Assembly: GCF_012241385.1 (NCBI RefSeq)
Contig: NZ_JAAVXB010000012.1
Location: forward strand, 62,001 to 126,000
DNA length: 64,000 nucleotides
Reading direction: 5' to 3'
Source of the DNA: Solimonas marina
GTDB lineage: Bacteria; Pseudomonadota; Gammaproteobacteria; Nevskiales; Nevskiaceae
A program made the translations under genes and the position numbers. Shown here piece after piece: positions 35,722 to 45,298 of the stretch; positions within the stretch are counted from its first letter, which is position 1, and each line of letters begins with the position of its first letter. The notes beneath the pieces are model-generated. The model searched no databases. It saw only the letters and a program-made list of their open reading frames with translations, and had not been told where the DNA came from.

Positions 35722-37155
35722 ATGACGCTGCAATTCAAGAGCTACATCAATGGTGAATGGCTAGGCGGCAACGGTGTCGCCGACGAGAACCCGTCCGACC
35801 TGGCGACGCCGGTCGGCGAGTACGCGCTGGCCGATGTCGCGCAGACGCAGGCCGCGATCGACGCCGCCAATGGCGCGCGCGCCGCATGGGGCATGAGCAA
35901 TCCGCAGCAGCGCTTCGACGCGCTCGATTTCGTCGGCAGCGAGATTCTCGCGCGCAAGGAAGAGCTCGGCCGACTGCTGGCGCTCGAGGAAGGCAAGACG
36001 CTGGGCGAGTCGATCGGCGAGGCGGCGCGCGCCGGCCAGATCTTCAAGTTCTTCGCCGCCGAGGCGCTGCGCATTCCGGGCGAAAAGCTGGCCTCGACGC
36101 GGCCTGGCGTCGACATCGAGCTCACCCGCGAGCCGGTCGGTACGGTCGGCATCATCGCACCGTGGAATTTTCCGCTGGCGATTCCGGCGTGGAAGATCGC
36201 GCCGGCGCTGGCCTACGGCAACACCGTGGTGTTCAAGCCGGCCGAGACGGTGCCGGCCTGCGCCTGGGCGATCGCCGAGATCATCAGCCGCGCCGGCCTG
36301 CCGGCCGGTGCCTTCAATCTCGTCATCGGCGCCGGCCGTGTGGTCGGCCAGATGCTGGCCGAGCACCCGGGCATCGACGCGCTGAGCTTCACCGGCTCGG
36401 TGCCGACCGGCAACCGCGTGCTGCAGACCGCGACCCGCCGCGGCGCCAAGGTGCAGTTGGAGATGGGCGGCAAGAATCCGCTGGTCGTGCTCGCCGACGC
36501 CGATCTCGATCAGGCCGTCGAATGCGCCGTCAACGGTGCGTATTTCTCGACCGGCCAGCGCTGTACGGCGTCGAGCCGCCTGATTGTCGAGAAATCCGTT
36601 TACGACGAATTCGTCGCGCGCACGATCAAGCGTCTGTCCGGCCTGAAGATCGGCAACCCGCTCGAAGCCGGCGTGCATATCGGTCCGGTGGCCAGCAGCG
36701 CGCAGCTCGACACCGATCTTTCGTACATCCGTATCGGCCGCGAGGAAGGCGCCGAGCTGCTGTTCGGCGGCGACATGGTCGAATGCGCGACCAAGGGCCA
36801 CTTCCTGGCGCCGACGCTGTTCGCGGCGAAACCCGATCATCGCGTCTCGCGCGAGGAGATCTTCGGACCGGTGGCGGCGGTGATGCCGGCCGACGACTAC
36901 GAGCACGCGCTGGCGCTGGCCAACGACACCGAGTTCGGCCTGTGCGCCGGCATCTGCACGACCTCGCTCAAGTACGCCTCGCACTTCAAGCGCCACGCGC
37001 AGGTCGGCATGGTGATGGTCAATCTGCCGACCGCCGGCGTCGACGCGCACGTGCCGTTCGGCGGCCGCAAGGGGTCGAGCTACGGCCCGCGCGAGCAGGG
37101 CCGCTACGCCGTCGAGTTCTACACCACGGTGAAGACCGCCTACACGCTGCCCTGA
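35722..37155 (+). CDS. Aldehyde dehydrogenase, probable 2-oxoglutarate semialdehyde dehydrogenase
   Basis: 477 residues from ATG 35722, AGGAG upstream. NAD(P)-dependent aldehyde dehydrogenase with Asn149 (APWNFPLA), Lys172 (FKPAE), Glu247 (LEMGGKNP) and nucleophile Cys281 (GQRCTASS). Close in type to semialdehyde dehydrogenases of the non-phosphorylative arabinose and glucarate routes. It would yield 2-oxoglutarate for the TCA cycle. 34 bases after the AraD1 gene. Confidence 0.92.
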   Translation: MTLQFKSYINGEWLGGNGVADENPSDLATPVGEYALADVAQTQAAIDAANGARAAWGMSNPQQRFDALDFVGSEILARKEELGRLLALEEGKTLGESIGEAARAGQIFKFFAAEALRIPGEKLASTRPGVDIELTREPVGTVGIIAPWNFPLAIPAWKIAPALAYGNTVVFKPAETVPACAWAIAEIISRAGLPAGAFNLVIGAGRVVGQMLAEHPGIDALSFTGSVPTGNRVLQTATRRGAKVQLEMGGKNPLVVLADADLDQAVECAVNGAYFSTGQRCTASSRLIVEKSVYDEFVARTIKRLSGLKIGNPLEAGVHIGPVASSAQLDTDLSYIRIGREEGAELLFGGDMVECATKGHFLAPTLFAAKPDHRVSREEIFGPVAAVMPADDYEHALALANDTEFGLCAGICTTSLKYASHFKRHAQVGMVMVNLPTAGVDAHVPFGGRKGSSYGPREQGRYAVEFYTTVKTAYTLP

Positions 37156-37226
37156 GCGGCACCGCGTACCGGCCCGAAGCGACCGCAGAGTCGCGGGCCG
37201 GCGCGTCGACCCCACGGAGGAGAGAG

Positions 37227-38201
37227 ATGAAGATTCGATCGTTATTGCTGGCCGCCGTTGCCGTGCTGCCGCTGCTCGCCGCCTGTTCCGGCGGCAAGAG
37301 CGACAAGGGCGGTGCCGACCGGCCGATCACGCTGGGTTTCAGCCAGGTCGGTGCCGAAAGCGAATGGCGCACCGCCAACACCCGGTCGATCAAGGCGGCG
37401 GCCAAGGCTGCCGGTATCCGCCTGAAGTTCTCCGACGCGCAGCAGAAGCAGGAGAACCAGATCAAGGCGCTGCGCTCGTTCATCGCCCAGCGCGTCGACG
37501 TCATCGCGTTCTCTCCGGTCGTCGAATCGGGCTGGGAGACCGTGCTGCGCGAGGCCAAGGCCGCCGGCATTCCGGTGATCGTCACCGACCGCGCCGTCGA
37601 CGTCACCGACGACTCGCTGTACACGACGCTGATCGGCTCGGACTTCGTCGAGGAAGGGCGCCGCGCGGCGCGCTGGCTGATCGACGACATGAAGGACCGC
37701 AAGGGGCCGATCAACATCGTCGAGCTGCAGGGCACGGTCGGCTCGGCACCGGCGATCGATCGCCAGAAGGGCTTCCACGAGGTCATCGATGCCGACCCGC
37801 GCTTCAAGGTGATCCGCTCGCAGAGCGGCGACTTCACGCGCGCCAAGGGCAAGGAAGTGATGGAAGCCTTCCTCAAGGCCGAGGGCAAGAACATCGATGT
37901 GCTGTATGCGCACAACGACGACATGGCGATCGGCGCGATCCAGGCCATCGAGGAAGCCGGCCTGCAGCCGGGCAAGGACATCACCGTGGTCTCGATCGAC
38001 GGCGTCAAGGGCGCGTTCCAGGCGATGATGGCCGGCAAGCTCAACGCCACCGTCGAGTGCAATCCGCTGATCGGTCCGCAGCTGATGGACATCGTCAAGA
38101 AGGTGCACGCCGGGCAGACGGTGCCGAAGCGCATCATCGTCAACGAGAGCGTCTTCGACAGATCGCAGGCGGCCGCGGCGTTTCCGTCGCGACAGTACTG
38201 A
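37227..38201 (+). CDS. ytfQ: Sugar ABC transporter substrate-binding protein (YtfQ-like), with lipoprotein signal
   Basis: 324 residues from ATG 37227 with GGAGGAG upstream. Periplasmic-binding protein type 1 (ribose/galactofuranose cluster): ITLGFSQVGAESEWRTANTRSIKAAA, then NIVELQGTVGSAPAIDRQKGF, YAHNDDMAIGAIQAIEEAG and NATVECNPLIGPQLMD. These match YtfQ, the galactofuranose/arabinose-type binder. The signal peptide ends LLAAC with Cys20, a lipobox, which is unusual for a Gram-negative binding protein. It begins the transporter part of the operon. Confidence 0.92.
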   Translation: MKIRSLLLAAVAVLPLLAACSGGKSDKGGADRPITLGFSQVGAESEWRTANTRSIKAAAKAAGIRLKFSDAQQKQENQIKALRSFIAQRVDVIAFSPVVESGWETVLREAKAAGIPVIVTDRAVDVTDDSLYTTLIGSDFVEEGRRAARWLIDDMKDRKGPINIVELQGTVGSAPAIDRQKGFHEVIDADPRFKVIRSQSGDFTRAKGKEVMEAFLKAEGKNIDVLYAHNDDMAIGAIQAIEEAGLQPGKDITVVSIDGVKGAFQAMMAGKLNATVECNPLIGPQLMDIVKKVHAGQTVPKRIIVNESVFDRSQAAAAFPSRQY

Positions 38202-38227
38202 GCCCGGCGGCGGTCGACGCGACGACG

Positions 38228-39730
38228 ATGAGCGATACGGCGATTCTGCAGGCGTCCGGCATCGGCAAGCGCTACGCCGGCGTGGCGGCGCTGCACGACG
38301 TGCAGCTGACGCTGCGCGCCGGCGAGGTGCATGCACTGATGGGCCAGAACGGCGCCGGCAAGTCGACGCTGATCAAGGTGCTGACCGGCGTGGTCGCGCC
38401 GGACGACGGCACGATCGCGCTGGTCGGCGAGCCGATCGCGCCGCGCTCGCCGGCCGACGCGCAGCGGCTCGGCATCAGCACCGTCTATCAGGAAGTCAAT
38501 CTGTGTCCGAACCTGTCGGTCGCCGAGAACATCTGCGCCGGCCGCTTCGCGCGCCGGCGCTGGACGCGGACCATTCACTGGTCACGCGTGCATGAAGAGG
38601 CAGCGGCGATCATGCGCCGCCTCGATCTCGACATCGACGTCACGCGTTCGCTGTCGAGCTATCCGGTCGCGATCCAGCAGATGGTGGCGATCGCGCGCGC
38701 GGTCAGCGTCTCGGCGCGCGTGCTGATTCTCGACGAGCCGACGTCGAGCCTCGACGAAGACGAGGTGCGCCAGCTGTTCGCGGTGATGCGCACGCTGCGC
38801 GAGCAGGGCATGGCGATTCTGTTCGTCACGCACTTTCTCGATCAGGTTTATGCGATCTGCGATCGCATCACGGTCCTGCGCAACGGCGGTTTCGTCGGCG
38901 AGTACCGCACATCCGAGCTGCCGCAGGCGGCGCTGATCTCGGCGATGGTCGGCCGCGAATTCGCACTGACCGGCACCGATCGTCAGGCGGTGCCGACGGG
39001 CGAGGCGGCGCCGCTGCTGACGGCGCAAGGTCTGGGCCGACGCGGTGGCGTCTGGCCGACCGATCTGCAGATCCGTCGCGGCGAGGTGCTCGGCCTCGGC
39101 GGTCTGCTCGGCTCCGGCCGTACCGAGCTGGCGCGGCTGTTGTTCGGCCTCGACCCTGCGGACGCCGGCGTGATCGCGATTGACGGCGACGAGCGGCGCT
39201 GGCGCGCGCCGGCCGAGGCGATCGCGCACGGAATCGCGCTGTGCCCCGAGGAGCGCAAGACCGAAGGCATCGTCGCCGAGCTGTCGGTGCGCGAGAACAT
39301 CGTGCTGGCGCTGCAGGCGCGGCTCGGCCTGCGCCGCTATCTGTCGCGCGCGCAGCAGAACGAGATCGCGCAGCGCTTCGTCGAACTGCTGGGCATCAAG
39401 ACCGCGAGCATCGAGACGCCGGTCGGACTGCTGTCCGGCGGCAATCAGCAGAAGGTGGTGCTGGCGCGCTGGCTGGTCACCGAGCCGCGGCTGCTGATGC
39501 TCGACGAGCCGACGCGCGGCATCGATATCGCCGCCAAGCAGGAGATCATGAGCGAGATTCTCAAGCTCGCCCGGCAAGGCATGGCCGTGCTGTTCATTTC
39601 GGCGGAAATCGACGAGCTGGTGCGCGTCTGCGACCGCATCGCGGTGATGCGCGAACGGCGCAAGGCCGGCGAATTGGTGGGCGGCAGCAGCGAGCACGCG
39701 GTGCTCGACCTGATTGCGGGGACCGCATGA
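38228..39730 (+). CDS. ytfR: Sugar ABC transporter ATP-binding protein, double cassette (YtfR-like)
   Basis: 500 residues from ATG 38228 (MSDTAILQASGIG). Two ABC cassettes as in ribose/galactose importers. The first has Walker A GQNGAGKST, a variant signature SYPVAIQQMVAIARA and Walker B VLILDEPTS. The second has a degenerate P-loop GGLLGSGRTE, signature LSGGNQQKV and Walker B LLMLDEPTRG. Powers import with the two permeases. ATGA overlap with the next gene. Confidence 0.95.
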   Translation: MSDTAILQASGIGKRYAGVAALHDVQLTLRAGEVHALMGQNGAGKSTLIKVLTGVVAPDDGTIALVGEPIAPRSPADAQRLGISTVYQEVNLCPNLSVAENICAGRFARRRWTRTIHWSRVHEEAAAIMRRLDLDIDVTRSLSSYPVAIQQMVAIARAVSVSARVLILDEPTSSLDEDEVRQLFAVMRTLREQGMAILFVTHFLDQVYAICDRITVLRNGGFVGEYRTSELPQAALISAMVGREFALTGTDRQAVPTGEAAPLLTAQGLGRRGGVWPTDLQIRRGEVLGLGGLLGSGRTELARLLFGLDPADAGVIAIDGDERRWRAPAEAIAHGIALCPEERKTEGIVAELSVRENIVLALQARLGLRRYLSRAQQNEIAQRFVELLGIKTASIETPVGLLSGGNQQKVVLARWLVTEPRLLMLDEPTRGIDIAAKQEIMSEILKLARQGMAVLFISAEIDELVRVCDRIAVMRERRKAGELVGGSSEHAVLDLIAGTA

Positions 39731-40773
39731 GCGCGCGCTTCAAGCAACTGAGCGGGCACACGCTGTTCTGGCCGCTGCTGACGCTGGCGCTGCTGCTGGT
39801 CGCCAACGGCATCTTCAATCCCGGCTTCCTGGCGCTGCAGTGGCGCGAGGGGCATCTCTACGGCAACCTGATCGACATCGTCAATCGCGCCGCGCCGCTG
39901 ATTCTGGTGTCGATCGGCATGACGCTGGTGATCGCCGTGCGCGGCCTCGACATCTCGGTCGGTGCGGTGCTGGCGATTTCGGCAACGGTCGCGGCATGGA
40001 TGATCGGCGGCGCGCTGGTCGTCGATCACGGCGTGACGACGGCGGTGACCCGGCTGCCGATGCCGGTGGCGATTGCCGGGGCGCTCGGCGTGGCCCTGGC
40101 CTGCGGCTTGTGGAACGGTCTGCTGGTGGTGCGCGCCGGCATGCAGCCGATCATCGCGACGCTGATTCTGATGGTCGCCGGCCGCGGTCTCGCGCAGTTG
40201 ATCGGCGGCGGCCAGATCCTGACGATCTACTATCCGCCTTACTTCTATCTCGGCAACGGCTTCCTGCTCGGCTTGCCGTTCACGCTGTTCGTGGTCGCCG
40301 CCATCTATGCGCTGACGCACGTGGCGCTGAACCGTACGGCACTGGGCCTGTTCATTCGTGCGATCGGCGTCAACCCGGTGGCGTCGCGCGTCGCCGGCAT
40401 TCGCGCGCGGCTGATCACGATCGGCCTCTACATGTTCTGTGCGCTGATGGCCGGCGTCGCCGGCCTGATCGTCAGCTCCAACGTCAAGAGCGCCGACGCC
40501 AACAACGCCGGACAGCTGCTGGAACTCGATGCGATCCTCGCCGTGACGCTTGGCGGCACGCTGCTGACCGGCGGCCGCTTCAGTCTCGCCGGCAGCGTCG
40601 TCGGCGCGCTGATCATCCAGACGCTGACGTCGACGATTTATTCGGTCGGCATCCCGCCGCAGGTCAACATGGTCGTCAAGGCGATGTTGGTGTTCGCGGT
40701 GATGCTGTTGCAGTCGGCCGAATTCCGCACCACCGTGCGCGGCTGGCTGGTGCGCACGGAGCGTCGCGCATGA
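39727..40773 (+). CDS. ytfT: Sugar ABC transporter permease (YtfT-like)
   Basis: 348 residues, start overlapping the ATPase stop (ATGA). Membrane protein of the ribose/arabinose permease family with about 9-10 helices and the motif IGMTLVIAVRGLDISVGAVLAISATV. Forms the channel with the next gene product. Its own stop overlaps the next start by ATGA. Confidence 0.94.
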   Translation: MSARFKQLSGHTLFWPLLTLALLLVANGIFNPGFLALQWREGHLYGNLIDIVNRAAPLILVSIGMTLVIAVRGLDISVGAVLAISATVAAWMIGGALVVDHGVTTAVTRLPMPVAIAGALGVALACGLWNGLLVVRAGMQPIIATLILMVAGRGLAQLIGGGQILTIYYPPYFYLGNGFLLGLPFTLFVVAAIYALTHVALNRTALGLFIRAIGVNPVASRVAGIRARLITIGLYMFCALMAGVAGLIVSSNVKSADANNAGQLLELDAILAVTLGGTLLTGGRFSLAGSVVGALIIQTLTSTIYSVGIPPQVNMVVKAMLVFAVMLLQSAEFRTTVRGWLVRTERRA

Positions 40774-41801
40774 GCGCGCCGCTGCCGTTGACCGCGCCGG
40801 CGCCGAGGCCGACGATGCCGCGCTGGCGCGCGCTGCTGCTGTTCGACTCGAAGTACACGCCGCTGGCGATCACGATCGCGCTGTTCGTCAGCATGACGGT
40901 CGCGGGCGGCATCGTCTACGACGGCCTGCTGCAGCCGCAGATCTTTCTCAACCTGTTCGTCGACAATGCCTTTCTGTTGATCGTCGCGGTCGGCATGACC
41001 TTCGTGATCCTGACCGGCGGTATCGACCTGTCGGTCGGCTCGGTGATCGCGCTGACGACGGTGGTATCGGCGGTGCTGGTCGAGCATCACGGCTGGAATC
41101 CGTGGCTGGTGATGCCGTTGATGCTGCTGATGGGCGCCGCGTTCGGCGGCGCGATGGGCCTGCTGATCCAGCGCTTCCGGCTGCAGCCGTTCGTCGTCAC
41201 GCTCGGCGGCATGTTTCTCGCGCGCGGCATCAGCTTTCTGATCAGCGTCGATTCGATCAGCATCACCAATCCGGTCTACATGTCGATCGCCGAAGCGCGC
41301 CTGTCGCTCGGCGGCGGCTGTTCTCTGTCGGTTGGTGCGCTGCTGTCGATCGGCGTGCTGCTCGCCGGCATCTGGCTTGCGCACGCCACGGCGTTCGGCC
41401 GCAGCATCTATGCGCTCGGCGGCAGCGAGGCGTCGGCGCGGCTGATGGGCCTGCCGGTCGCGGCGACACAGATCGGCGTCTATGCCCTGAGCGGCGCGTG
41501 CTCGGCGCTGGCCGGCATCGTCTACACGTTCTACATGCTGTCCGGCTACAGCCTGCATGCGCAGGGCCTGGAACTCGACGCGATCGCCGCCGTCGTGGTC
41601 GGCGGCACGCTGCTGACCGGCGGCAGCGGCTACCTTGTCGGCACGCTGTTCGGCGTGCTGATCCTCGGCCTGATCCAGACCATCATCACCATCGACGGCA
41701 CGCTCAGCTCGTGGTGGACGAAGATCGTCATCGGCGGGCTGCTGTTCCTGTTCTGCCTGCTGCAGCGCCTGTTCGCCGGCCTGCGCCGCACGCGCGTCTG
41801 A
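40770..41801 (+). CDS. yjfF: Sugar ABC transporter permease (YjfF-like)
   Basis: 343 residues. Second permease of the same family: VGMTFVILTGGIDLSVGSVIALTTVV and AIAAVVVGGTLLTGGSGYLVGTLFGV. The pairing of two permeases with a YtfQ/YtfR set is the layout of the galactofuranose importer; here the arabinan context suggests L-arabinofuranose or arabinose. Ends 17 bases before the GH127 gene. Confidence 0.94.
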   Translation: MSAPLPLTAPAPRPTMPRWRALLLFDSKYTPLAITIALFVSMTVAGGIVYDGLLQPQIFLNLFVDNAFLLIVAVGMTFVILTGGIDLSVGSVIALTTVVSAVLVEHHGWNPWLVMPLMLLMGAAFGGAMGLLIQRFRLQPFVVTLGGMFLARGISFLISVDSISITNPVYMSIAEARLSLGGGCSLSVGALLSIGVLLAGIWLAHATAFGRSIYALGGSEASARLMGLPVAATQIGVYALSGACSALAGIVYTFYMLSGYSLHAQGLELDAIAAVVVGGTLLTGGSGYLVGTLFGVLILGLIQTIITIDGTLSSWWTKIVIGGLLFLFCLLQRLFAGLRRTRV

Positions 41802-41818
41802 GACCGGAGCCCCGAGCG

Positions 41819-43738
41819 ATGCCAACCCGCCGCGAAATCATCCAGCACGGTGCCGCGCTTGGCGCCGCAGCGTGGACGGTGATCCGCGCCGCGAATGCGA
41901 GCGCCGATGCGATCGCGCCGCTGCCGCCGGCCCGCGCCGACGCGGTGGCCTGGCAAGCGCAGCCGTTCGCGGCGCGGCAGGTGTGTCTGCTCGACGGTCC
42001 GTTCAAGGTCGCGCGCGATCTCGACCGCCGCTATCTGCTGGCCCTCGCGCCCGAGCGCCTGCTGCACAATTTTCGCGTCACCGCCGGTCAGCCGTCGGCC
42101 GCCGAACCGCTGGGCGGCTGGGAGTCGCCGCACTGCGAGCTGCGCGGCCACTTCGTCGGCCACTATCTTTCGGCCTGCGCGCTGTTGCTCGCCGCCGGCG
42201 ACGACCCCGCGATCCGCACGCAGCTGCAGGCGGTGCTCGACGGACTGGCGGCGTGCCAGCGCGACGACGGTTACCTGAGTGCGTTCCCCGACAGCTTCTT
42301 CGATCGTCTCGGCCGCCACGAGAACGTCTGGGTGCCGATCTATACCTGGCACAAGCTGATCGCCGGCCTCATCGATGTACATCAGCACACCGGTGATGCG
42401 CGTGCGCTGACGATGGCGCGTGGCATGGCGGACTGGCTGGCAGCGTGGTCGGCGCCATTCGGCGACGACGACTGGAAGCAGATCCTCGACGTCGAATTCG
42501 GCGGCATCAATGAAAGCTATTTCACGCTGTACGGCCTGATCGGCGACGCGCGCTACGAGCAGATGGCGCGACGCTTCGATCATCACGCGGTGTTCGATCC
42601 GCTGGCGGCGCACCGCGACGCGCTGGCCGGACTGCACGCCAACACCAATATCCCCAAGATCGTCGGCGCCGCGCGCGGCTACGAGCTGACCGGCGAGGCG
42701 CGCTATCACGACATCGCCGCGTTCTTCTGGAAGACCGTCACCGGCCATCACGCGTACTGCACCGGCGGCACCAGCAACTACGAGCGTTGGGCCGGACCCG
42801 ACCAGTTCGCCGGCCAGCTCAGCGGCCACACGCAGGAATGCTGCTGCAGCTACAACATGCTGAAGCTGACCCGCCATCTGTATGGCTGGCGGCCGGACGC
42901 GGCGCTGATCGACTACTACGAGCGCGTACTGTTCAATTCGCGGCTCGGCACCCAGGACGCGCGCGGCATGATGATGTACTTCGTGCCGCTCGACGCCGGC
43001 TACTGGAAAGTCTTCAACAAGCCGTACGACTCGTTCTGGTGCTGCACCGGGACCGGCACCGAAGAATTCGCCAAGACCCAGGACACGATCTACTTCCACA
43101 CCGGCGAGCAGCTCTACGTCAATCTGTTCATCGCTTCCGAGCTGCACTGGCCGGAGCAGGGGCTGAGGCTGCGTCAGGAGACGGCGTTTCCGCAGCAGCA
43201 AGGCACGACACTGAAGCTGAAGCTGCGCCGGCCGCGAACGCTGACGCTGCAGCTGCGCATTCCGGCCTGGGCCCGGGGCGCGACGCTGAGCGTCAACGGC
43301 CAGCCGCAGGATGTCACGCTGCAGCCCGGCACGTACTACGCGCTGCGACGTCGCTTCGCCGATGGTGACGTCGTCGCGCTGGGCTTGCCGATGGCGCTGC
43401 ACGCCGCGCCGCTGCCGGACGATGACGGCCTGCAGGCGATGATGTACGGACCGCTGGTGCTGGCGGCGCGACTCGGCGGCGACGGCCTGACGCCGGACAT
43501 GATCGAGGTCGCCGACCAGCGGCCGTCGTTCAACCGTTTCATCGGCGAGCAGCTGCCGTCGGTGTACTTCAAGCCCGATCAGTCGTGGATGCAGCCGCTC
43601 GCCGGTCAGGCCCTGACGTTCGAAGCACAGGGCATCGCCGAGCGGCTGACGTTCATCCCGCTGTACCAGATCCAGAACGAGCGCTACGCCGTCTACTGCC
43701 GCGTACGCCCGGAATGGGAACGCGATCCGCAGATTTGA
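41819..43738 (+). CDS. GH127-type beta-L-arabinofuranosidase, Tat-exported
   Basis: 639 residues from ATG 41819. Twin-arginine signal TRREIIQHGAALGAAA at residues 3-18. Catalytic domain of the DUF1680/GH127 family: LLDGPFKVARDLDRRYLLAL, GHFVGHYLSACALL, and a zinc-cysteine active site. Glu322 (NYERW), Glu340 and Cys342 (TQECCCSYNMLKL) and Cys408-Cys409 (SFWCCTGTGTE) line up closely with the Glu322/Glu338/Cys340/Cys417/Cys418 set known in HypBA1, where a zinc-bound Cys is the nucleophile. GH146 is the close alternative. Export by Tat fits a protein folding with metal inside the cell. It would remove beta-linked L-arabinofuranose. It lies in the ABC operon. Confidence 0.88.
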   Translation: MPTRREIIQHGAALGAAAWTVIRAANASADAIAPLPPARADAVAWQAQPFAARQVCLLDGPFKVARDLDRRYLLALAPERLLHNFRVTAGQPSAAEPLGGWESPHCELRGHFVGHYLSACALLLAAGDDPAIRTQLQAVLDGLAACQRDDGYLSAFPDSFFDRLGRHENVWVPIYTWHKLIAGLIDVHQHTGDARALTMARGMADWLAAWSAPFGDDDWKQILDVEFGGINESYFTLYGLIGDARYEQMARRFDHHAVFDPLAAHRDALAGLHANTNIPKIVGAARGYELTGEARYHDIAAFFWKTVTGHHAYCTGGTSNYERWAGPDQFAGQLSGHTQECCCSYNMLKLTRHLYGWRPDAALIDYYERVLFNSRLGTQDARGMMMYFVPLDAGYWKVFNKPYDSFWCCTGTGTEEFAKTQDTIYFHTGEQLYVNLFIASELHWPEQGLRLRQETAFPQQQGTTLKLKLRRPRTLTLQLRIPAWARGATLSVNGQPQDVTLQPGTYYALRRRFADGDVVALGLPMALHAAPLPDDDGLQAMMYGPLVLAARLGGDGLTPDMIEVADQRPSFNRFIGEQLPSVYFKPDQSWMQPLAGQALTFEAQGIAERLTFIPLYQIQNERYAVYCRVRPEWERDPQI

Positions 43739-43772
43739 ATGATGCGCTCGGCTCCGCAATACCTCGAAGCGA

Positions 43773-43794
43773 GCGCCGGGCGTACGACCGGCGC
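43773..43794 (+). terminator. Hairpin after the GH127 gene, no U tract
   Basis: GCGCCGG (43773-43779) and CCGGCGC (43788-43794) pair around GCGTACGA. It lies 34 bases after the GH127 stop and 90 bases before the symporter start. With a further GATGCC/GGCATC pairing at about 43,808-43,838, the gap may end or attenuate the ABC operon. Confidence 0.35.
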
Positions 43795-43884
43795 CGCGGA
43801 GGCTAAGATGCCGCCCTCGCGGTGGCGACGGGGCATCGAACCCCGGCGCATAGACAAAAAGAATTTTGATTGGAGGCAGAGCAG

Positions 43885-45264
43885 ATGCAGACCCAGAGGA
43901 TGACCGTACTCGAGAAGATCGGGTACGGCACCGGCGACATGGCGGTCAACGTCGTCATCTCGTCGATGATGCTGATCATCACGTTTTTCTATACCGACGT
44001 GTTCGGGCTCAAGCCGTCCGACCTCGCTCTGCTGTTCGTCGCCGTGCGCCTGATCGACGCCGTCACCGACCCGCTGATGGGCATCATCACCGACAAGGTG
44101 AAAACGCGCTGGGGCCGCTATCGGCCGTACTTCCTGTTCCTCGCGGTGCCGTTCGGCATCTCGGTGTTCCTGACGTTCAGCACGCCGGACTTCTCGTATG
44201 CCGGCAAGCTGGCCTGGGCCTATTCGACGTATACGCTGGTGACGCTGATTTTCACCGGTGTGACGATTCCATACATCTCGATCATCAGCGTGCTGACGCA
44301 TGATCCGCAGGAGCGTCTGTCGGCCAACGGCTATCGTCTGTTCTTCGCCAAGATCGCCGCGTTTCTGGTGACGATCATCGTGCCGCAGCTGGCCGCGGTC
44401 TGGGGCGCCGGCAGCCTGCAATTCGGCTACCAGATGGCGATGGGGCTGATGGGGCTGATGGCGACGGCGCTGTTCCTGTTCTGTTTCTTCACCACCACCG
44501 AGCGGCTCGAGCACGAGGTGGACCGCAAGCCGTTCGGCGAGCAGGTGCGTTTGCTGGTGCGCAACGATCAATGGCTGGTGCTGTGCGCGGTTTGCGTGAC
44601 CGGCACGATCGGCTACGTGATCCGTGGCTCGGTCGCCGCGTACTACGCCAAGTACTACCTCGGCGGCTCGGCGAAGATGATCTCGATGTTCCTGACCACC
44701 GGCGTCGGCGCGGCGATCCTGGCGATGGTCGTGTCGACGTGGATCACCAAGAAATACTGCAAGGTGAAGCTGTTCCGCTACAGCCAGCTGGCCGTCGGCG
44801 TGCTCAGCGTCCTGCTGTTCGTGCTCGTCGGGCCGGGCGACGTGATGCTCGCCTTCGTGCTGTATTTCCTGCTGTCGCTGATCGTCGATCTGCATGCGCC
44901 GGTATTCTGGTCGGCGATCGCCGAGGCGGTCGACTACGGCGAGGTCAAGACCGGTAAGCGCGTCGCGGGGCTGGCGTTCGGCGGCATCTCGTTCTGTCAG
45001 AAGGCCGGCATGGGCATTGCCGGCGCGATCGTCGGCGGTCTGCTGACGTACTACCAGTACGTGCCGGACAAGGTGCAGAGCGAATTCACCCTGACCGGCA
45101 TCGCGCTGATGCTGTCGATCATCCCCGGCGCGTTCCATGCGCTGATGGGCCTGCTGATGTTCCGCTACCGCATCACCGACGCGTATTACCGCGAGATGAA
45201 GCAGCAGCTGGCGACGCCGATGGCGACGCCCGGAGCGCAACCGCTGGCGCCGTCGGCCGCCTGA
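43885..45264 (+). CDS. Sugar symporter, GPH (glycoside-pentoside-hexuronide) family MFS
   Basis: 459 residues from ATG 43885 with GGAGG eight bases upstream; a TTG at 43870 lies before the ribosome site and is rejected. Twelve helices expected. GPH signatures KIGYGTGDMAVNVV, then RLIDAVTDPLMGIITDK, RWGRYRPYFLFLAVPFG and the central SVLTHDPQERLSANGYR. Probably imports arabino-oligosaccharides or arabinose with H+ or Na+. It is followed 34 bases later by a cytoplasmic GH43, suggesting uptake of short oligomers and intracellular cleavage. Confidence 0.93.
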   Translation: MQTQRMTVLEKIGYGTGDMAVNVVISSMMLIITFFYTDVFGLKPSDLALLFVAVRLIDAVTDPLMGIITDKVKTRWGRYRPYFLFLAVPFGISVFLTFSTPDFSYAGKLAWAYSTYTLVTLIFTGVTIPYISIISVLTHDPQERLSANGYRLFFAKIAAFLVTIIVPQLAAVWGAGSLQFGYQMAMGLMGLMATALFLFCFFTTTERLEHEVDRKPFGEQVRLLVRNDQWLVLCAVCVTGTIGYVIRGSVAAYYAKYYLGGSAKMISMFLTTGVGAAILAMVVSTWITKKYCKVKLFRYSQLAVGVLSVLLFVLVGPGDVMLAFVLYFLLSLIVDLHAPVFWSAIAEAVDYGEVKTGKRVAGLAFGGISFCQKAGMGIAGAIVGGLLTYYQYVPDKVQSEFTLTGIALMLSIIPGAFHALMGLLMFRYRITDAYYREMKQQLATPMATPGAQPLAPSAA

Positions 45265-45298
45265 CGCCGTCTCTTCCGATTTTCATTCGAGCGCAGAC

